From the IMG/VR virus record IMGVR_UViG_3300020057_000100, positions 1-35,331 of that record: 35,331 nt of DNA, one strand, 5' to 3'. The notes under the pieces are model-generated. The model worked only from the letters and a program-made list of their open reading frames with translations, made no database searches and was not told where the DNA came from. Position 1 is the first letter of the stretch. Every line of letters begins with the position of its first letter. The translations under genes were made by a program, and so were the position numbers. The stretch comes from a virus. Shown here piece by piece: positions 30,949-35,331 of the stretch.

Positions 30949-33209
30949 CAGGACGACGCGGCGGTCACACGCGCCACTTCCACCTTCGCCGCGGCGTGTA
31001 CCCGGGCCGTATGCACGGCGACATCGGCGTCGGTCTCCTGCTGCTGCAACGCCAGCGCGGACTTCTGCATCATTGCGGACTGCGCCCGCGCGTCACCCAA
31101 CGCGGTCTTCCGGCCCTCAATGAAGTCCTGCATCTGCATCTCATCCAGCCGGGCGGTGTACTTCAGCTCCAGCTCCTTCTCCTTCAGGACGAAGTCCTGA
31201 CGCAGCCGCTCCGTCTCCAACTGCTGCTCAAACAGAAACTTTTGCGTTTCCAGTTGCAGCTTATCCTTCGCGAGCTGCTGATCCCCCTGCTTCAGGGCGA
31301 TCTCGGCCTGCATCATCATCGTCGCCGGGTCCGGCTTCGGCGGAGCCTGCGCGGCCTGCTGCGTCATCGCCGCCGCCTGCTGATCGGAAATCCGGGAGAA
31401 ATACTGCTCCGCGTCGGGATGCCCGGCGGTCTCAATCAACTTGAGGACCGCGCGGGAATACTGCGCGAGATTCACCAGCGGATTACTTGGTCCCAGCGTC
31501 CCCAGCACCTGTTCCTGCTTCAACACGATCTCCTGCAGCGCGGCGATCCGGCGTTCCGCCAACCCGCCGCCGAGCATCAGGTTCACCCGCACGTCGCACT
31601 GATCCACCCAGAGCCGCGGGTCCGTGACGACGAACTTGCCCCGGATACGCTTCACGACCACGTGGTCCTGATGCTCCTTCGCCAGACCGCGCAGTCCCTT
31701 GAAGAGCGGCACCATGATCTGCTCCAGATACAGCCGGGCGATCAGCTCCGTTCGCGCCTGCGCGGCGGACAACGTCGCCGTCACCCCTTCCTTCGTGCTG
31801 GACTGCAGGGCGCCGGCGTTCAGCCCCTGCGACTCCATGTTGTACCCGGTCCGCTCCTCGCGGATGCGCCGGATGTGCTCGATCAGCGGGAACGATTCTT
31901 TCCCCACATACGCATGACTGAACTGGAAGAGCGAGGACGCCGGGTCCCCCGCGACGCGAATCGCCGCGCCGATCTCCGTGTTCAGGATATCGTGCGGGTT
32001 CACGACCCCCTCGCGGTACGCCACCCGGCCATGCAGCGCCAGCCCGAGCGAATCCAGATTTCCCCGCACCAATGCCGTATCCACCCGCTGCAGGTCCATC
32101 GTCAGGTCCGCGTAGGACTGCCCCTCGATGGTATGCGGCTCGGGGTCCGGGCACCAACAGGCCAGCGGTACCTCCCGCACGGCCTCGCCCAGCATCTTTC
32201 CTTCGTGGTCCGCCGGCGTGACGATCGTGTAGGCTTCACCCGCCAGATAGTACCGCCGCAGTTCGGGGATATGATCCCCGTCTTCGTCAATGCGGGCGTA
32301 GACCTCGTAGAACGGCACGAACCACGAGGACTTGTCCGGCGTCTCCGACATCGGCACCAGCGAGGAGGAGGGCGTCCGCTCGATATTCTCCAGATTGGTG
32401 CGCTGCGGGGTGTTCTGCTGCGCGTGCTCCACCAGATCATCGAACTCGAATCCCTGCTCGACCAGCGCGCCGACCGTCGGCGAACGCCGATGGACGATGA
32501 GCTGCGCCGCCCCGCCGTTAAACGCTCGCGCATCCCGGTTCCAGAGCACTTCCTCCGGCGGCACCGCCTCCCACCGCGGGACCTTCTTGGAGGACGCGCG
32601 CGTCACGGAACAGTCGAACACCGGCGTTCCATCCGGCGCGGTATACTCCCGCTCGACGGTGTAACTGACCTCCGCGTCCTGCTCCAGCAACGTCAACTGC
32701 TCCTGTACCAACCCCGTCTGCCGGATCGTCGAGGACTCCGTGACGGTCTCCGCCCACCACTTCACGAACCCCAGCCGCTTCGTCAGCCCGTCTTTCAGCG
32801 AGGCCAGCGTGTTCAGCATGGCGTTCGGACTCGACTCAAACAGATGCGTGACGTAGGCGCTTTCCTGCTCCGCCTGCTCCACCCCCGCCGGGTCATGCGT
32901 CTCGAAATCCACCGCGCGTTCCGAGCCGAAGAAGACCCGCATCAACGACGGGAGCACGGAGAGGATCGTGTCCCGCACCGTCGTCATGACGATCTGTGAC
33001 CGGCCCTCCTCCTCGTTCCCGAACTTGGCGCCCTTGTAATACTGCGCCGCGATCGTCCGCTCCGGAGAAATCTCGTCATCGACGAAGGTCTCCGCGGATT
33101 GGGTCAACATCCGCAGAATACTCTGGAGCGTCTCCGGGGTCATGGGACCGTCCCCGACGTCCGATTCCGTCTTCTCGTCCTCCGTCGCGTCGTTCCGGTC
33201 GTCCGTCAT
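30948..33209 (-). CDS. Portal protein (P22-like)
   Basis: This 753-residue protein has a portal-like core: RTIAAQYYKGAKFGNEEEGRSQIVMTTVRDTI near the N-terminus, VPPEEVLWNRDARAF, and a central segment rich in ARLYLEQIMVPLFKGLRGLA. The last 150 residues (about 600-750) are a long Gln-rich coiled coil (QQLAKDKLQLETQ, QQLETERLRQDF), as in the barrel of P22 gp1. Forms the dodecameric DNA channel at one capsid vertex. The start lies three bases after the previous stop, with GGGGAA upstream. Confidence 0.9.
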   Translation of the reverse strand: MTDDRNDATEDEKTESDVGDGPMTPETLQSILRMLTQSAETFVDDEISPERTIAAQYYKGAKFGNEEEGRSQIVMTTVRDTILSVLPSLMRVFFGSERAVDFETHDPAGVEQAEQESAYVTHLFESSPNAMLNTLASLKDGLTKRLGFVKWWAETVTESSTIRQTGLVQEQLTLLEQDAEVSYTVEREYTAPDGTPVFDCSVTRASSKKVPRWEAVPPEEVLWNRDARAFNGGAAQLIVHRRSPTVGALVEQGFEFDDLVEHAQQNTPQRTNLENIERTPSSSLVPMSETPDKSSWFVPFYEVYARIDEDGDHIPELRRYYLAGEAYTIVTPADHEGKMLGEAVREVPLACWCPDPEPHTIEGQSYADLTMDLQRVDTALVRGNLDSLGLALHGRVAYREGVVNPHDILNTEIGAAIRVAGDPASSLFQFSHAYVGKESFPLIEHIRRIREERTGYNMESQGLNAGALQSSTKEGVTATLSAAQARTELIARLYLEQIMVPLFKGLRGLAKEHQDHVVVKRIRGKFVVTDPRLWVDQCDVRVNLMLGGGLAERRIAALQEIVLKQEQVLGTLGPSNPLVNLAQYSRAVLKLIETAGHPDAEQYFSRISDQQAAAMTQQAAQAPPKPDPATMMMQAEIALKQGDQQLAKDKLQLETQKFLFEQQLETERLRQDFVLKEKELELKYTARLDEMQMQDFIEGRKTALGDARAQSAMMQKSALALQQQETDADVAVHTARVHAAAKVEVARVTAASS

Positions 33210-33212
33210 GGC

Positions 33213-35219
33213 CTAGAGTTCCCCGTAGACGTACTCGTCATAGATGAACTTGTAGTCGTCGCGGGTCCGGATCGCATTGGTGCCGCCCCACGTCGCCGGC
33301 CAGTTGTTGTCGAAGAGCTTGTGCGCGTTCGTTAGGTCCCGGTACCGGACGTCGAACACCTCGATTCGCATCACCCCGTTGACCCACATCCGGTAAATAC
33401 CGTCCGCCGCAGCCCCGGTGTTGATAATCATTTCCTCTTCGATTTCCTGAATCTGACCGCAAAAGAGCGTGCTGTTCCCCGGTTGATTCGCGCTGATGTT
33501 CCGGGAGGAAACCACGCCCTGCTGCCGTAACTGCAACAGAACACGATCCTTGATCCACGTATCCGAGTTCGCCTGTCCCGCGAGTCCGACCCCCGCCACA
33601 CCCAAGAAGGTATGGTTATTCCCCACCGATGGTGATTCCCCCGCCCCGGTAAAGCTCAACTTGACAAACGACGGATGCCACTGAAAATCCGGTCCGTTGA
33701 ACGCGAGCACCCGCGAGCGGTAATACTTCGTCAGTTCCGGCATACCTCCGCCGATAGAAGTCTTCCATCCCTCGATGCTACCGGTGCTTCCCCCGATCGA
33801 ACTATCCAATCCGTTGCGATAGCGCACGAACAATGGACGATTCACACCATTCGGTCGCGTCCCGGTGATCAACGCCTCCGCCTGCGCCGCGGCGAGGGGG
33901 ATACCTGTTCCGTTGATGTCCGGGATGCCGATATTCGAGCCCCCGCTGTTCTTACGGTACACCCCGACACTTCCGACGGGCATCGCGGTCACGGACGAGG
34001 AGGTCAGGTCCTGCTCCCCCACGTAGTTCATCACGTCAAACCCCGCGCCGTACACCGGCTTGTTCTTCCGGAACTGCGGGGGCGGCGGTGGAGGCGGCGG
34101 CGAGGGCGTCACCGTCACCACACCGGTCGTACTGACCCCATCACAGGTGAAGACGATATTCGTCGTTCCGGCGATGCCGGCGGTCACCAGTCCGGTGTAC
34201 CCCGTCTGCACGGAATCCGCGATCGCGGCGTTCCCCGGTATATCAGTCACTGTCCGCCCGGCCACGATACCGTTCGACACGTTCATCGGTGCGAGCGTCA
34301 CGTTCGCGGTCGACCCCGGAGCCAGTGACATCGTCGCGGGCGTCACGGTCATCTGGGTGACACCCAGCACCGTCACCGTCACCACGGCGGTCTTGGTGTC
34401 ACAGGTAAAGGTGATCGTGGTCGTCCCGGCGATACCCGCGGTCACGACCGAGGTGTACCCCGTCTCCACACCATCCGCGATGGCGGCGTTCCCCGGCGTA
34501 TCCGTGACGGTCCGCCCGGCGACGACCTGTCCAGTCGACGTCAACGGCGTCAGGGTGACTTGCGCGGTCTGCCCGACGTTCATCGTGATCGTCGTCGGCG
34601 ACGCGATGAGACTGTTCACCACCGGGGCTGATACGGTCGCCTGCGCCGGTGTGGCGTCCGACACCGAGCCGATCGTGGCTGAAATGGAGACCGTCCCCGC
34701 GGCGACTCCCGTCACCAATCCCCCGGCGGATACCGACGCCACACCGGAACCCGTCGACGCCCATGTCGGCGTCTGCCCGAACATCAGGTTGCCGAACTGA
34801 TCCCGCGCCACGACGTCCAACTGCTGTGTCTGCGCGATCTGCAGCGCCAACGTCGTGACGTCGATCCCGGTCACCCCATCCACGATCTGCAGGGTCGTCA
34901 GCACCGGATTCGCGGGGTTCTGCACGGCGTCGATGACACTCCGCAACGTCTTGTCCACAAGACGCGCGTCCGACAACGCATCGGCGTTCAACTGCGACAC
35001 GCTCCCCAGCGCGTCCAACCACTGTGACGCGATCGTCGCCGCGTCGTAGCCGGTGGCCGCGCTCGCCAGACCCAACGCCGCGACCACCTGTGACCGGGTC
35101 TTGGACAGTACATCCGCGTTCAACTGCGACGTGTCCCGGACCGTGGTTATGTAGCCCGCGAAATAGCCCGCGATGTCCGCCGGGGTCGCCACCCCGGGAT
35201 TCGCCGGGTTAAAGACCAA
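33213..35219 (-). CDS. Ig-like (BIG2) repeat virion protein with polyproline linker
   Basis: This 668-residue protein is predicted from a TTG start at 35219. No ATG or GTG occurs in frame before residue 146, and GAGGTGG lies upstream. N-terminal helical region (about 10-130) leads to three BIG2-type Ig-like units (about 133-200, 201-286, 287-371). The second and third are near duplicates (both contain GNAAIAD and VTAGIAGTT). A run of eight prolines (374-381) follows, and then a beta-rich C-terminal domain (about 390-668) with lectin/jelly-roll character. Ig-like domains on phage heads and tails bind cell surfaces or glycans. Its exact place in the virion is unknown. Confidence 0.65.
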   Translation of the reverse strand: MVFNPANPGVATPADIAGYFAGYITTVRDTSQLNADVLSKTRSQVVAALGLASAATGYDAATIASQWLDALGSVSQLNADALSDARLVDKTLRSVIDAVQNPANPVLTTLQIVDGVTGIDVTTLALQIAQTQQLDVVARDQFGNLMFGQTPTWASTGSGVASVSAGGLVTGVAAGTVSISATIGSVSDATPAQATVSAPVVNSLIASPTTITMNVGQTAQVTLTPLTSTGQVVAGRTVTDTPGNAAIADGVETGYTSVVTAGIAGTTTITFTCDTKTAVVTVTVLGVTQMTVTPATMSLAPGSTANVTLAPMNVSNGIVAGRTVTDIPGNAAIADSVQTGYTGLVTAGIAGTTNIVFTCDGVSTTGVVTVTPSPPPPPPPPQFRKNKPVYGAGFDVMNYVGEQDLTSSSVTAMPVGSVGVYRKNSGGSNIGIPDINGTGIPLAAAQAEALITGTRPNGVNRPLFVRYRNGLDSSIGGSTGSIEGWKTSIGGGMPELTKYYRSRVLAFNGPDFQWHPSFVKLSFTGAGESPSVGNNHTFLGVAGVGLAGQANSDTWIKDRVLLQLRQQGVVSSRNISANQPGNSTLFCGQIQEIEEEMIINTGAAADGIYRMWVNGVMRIEVFDVRYRDLTNAHKLFDNNWPATWGGTNAIRTRDDYKFIYDEYVYGEL

Positions 35220-35331
35220 CGGGCACCACCTCAAACTCCCCTTGGAAGCTGTATATACCCACCGACGCGACCGCACCCTGCGCGACCCGTATACCCGTTC
35301 CCGGGGCGATCCACAGTCCACCGGCGGGGCA
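35209..35331 (-). CDS. C-terminal end of a gene cut by the right edge
   Basis: This is a 40-codon 3' end reading in frame from the edge to TAA at 35211-35209. The peptide (GGLWIAPGTGIRVAQGAVASV, then GIYSFQGEFEVVPVGL) is beta-rich and overlaps the TTG start of the next gene by 11 bases. It may be a small virion or decoration protein. Too little is present to name it. Confidence 0.5.
   Translation of the reverse strand, partial: CPAGGLWIAPGTGIRVAQGAVASVGIYSFQGEFEVVPVGL

Noticed and set aside
29659-32999. Long plus-strand ORFs opposite scaffold and portal genes
   Set aside because: His/Arg/Leu-rich antisense translations; the minus-strand genes there are clearly recognised.

Overview
The window is part of the genome of a tailed double-stranded DNA phage with a podovirus-type gene set. 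The host is unknown but probably GC-rich, since third codon positions are strongly G/C throughout. Two opposed blocks converge near 13.3 kb. The plus-strand block (1-13393) holds early, metabolic and replication genes. The minus-strand block (35331-13283) holds head, lysis, tail and ejection genes. Both window edges cut through genes. No terminase, integrase, RNA polymerase or lysogeny repressor of a known type is visible, so the replicon continues outside the window, most likely with terminase genes beyond the right edge.

Plus block. Two tandem, nearly duplicate hexapeptide-repeat (left-handed beta-helix type) genes come first. They are followed by about 440 bp of repeats: arrays of 4, 2 and 3 copies of a 22-bp palindromic unit, alternating with three copies of an 88-bp leader. 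The last leader supplies the start codon of a small winged-helix protein. A translationally coupled run of small genes follows: an HD phosphohydrolase, several small unknowns, a PD-(D/E)XK nuclease, a dCMP-deaminase-like enzyme and an HNH-type nuclease. The replication core is a DUF2800 RecB/Cas4-like exonuclease, a DUF2815 single-strand-binding protein, a tRNA-Thr(CGT) almost touching the next start codon, a family A DNA polymerase with a proofreading domain, a primase-polymerase/D5-type helicase fusion, and a DUF5664 (MazZ-like dATP/dGTP diphosphohydrolase) protein. A near-consensus sigma-54-type promoter then precedes a zinc ribbon, a membrane-anchored HExxH protein and a last small gene.

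Minus block, in transcription order from the right edge: the end of an unknown gene, an Ig-like (BIG2) repeat protein, a P22-like portal, a small helical protein, a scaffold, a major capsid protein of the SU10/DUF5309 type, a membrane-anchored coiled-coil protein, a small conserved virion-type protein, a GT-A glycosyltransferase, an SU10-type adaptor, a short tail-fibre-like protein, a holin candidate, a GH24 lysozyme, a large tail/stabilisation protein with an apparent lectin-like insertion, a long tail fibre with an exact 150-bp internal duplication, two very small ORFs, and three internal-virion/ejection-type proteins. The last and largest ejection-type protein carries polyvalent-protein and ADP-ribosyltransferase-like segments.

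Most neighbouring genes overlap through ATGA, GTGA or TGATG junctions, so translational coupling is pervasive. The points that stand out are the palindrome/leader array, the sigma-54-like promoter, the MazZ-like plus HD plus PolA combination (nucleotide-pool editing, possibly a modified-purine genome), Leu at the 762-equivalent position of the polymerase, and the likely injected effector-type protein. All assignments were made by reading motifs; no database search was run.
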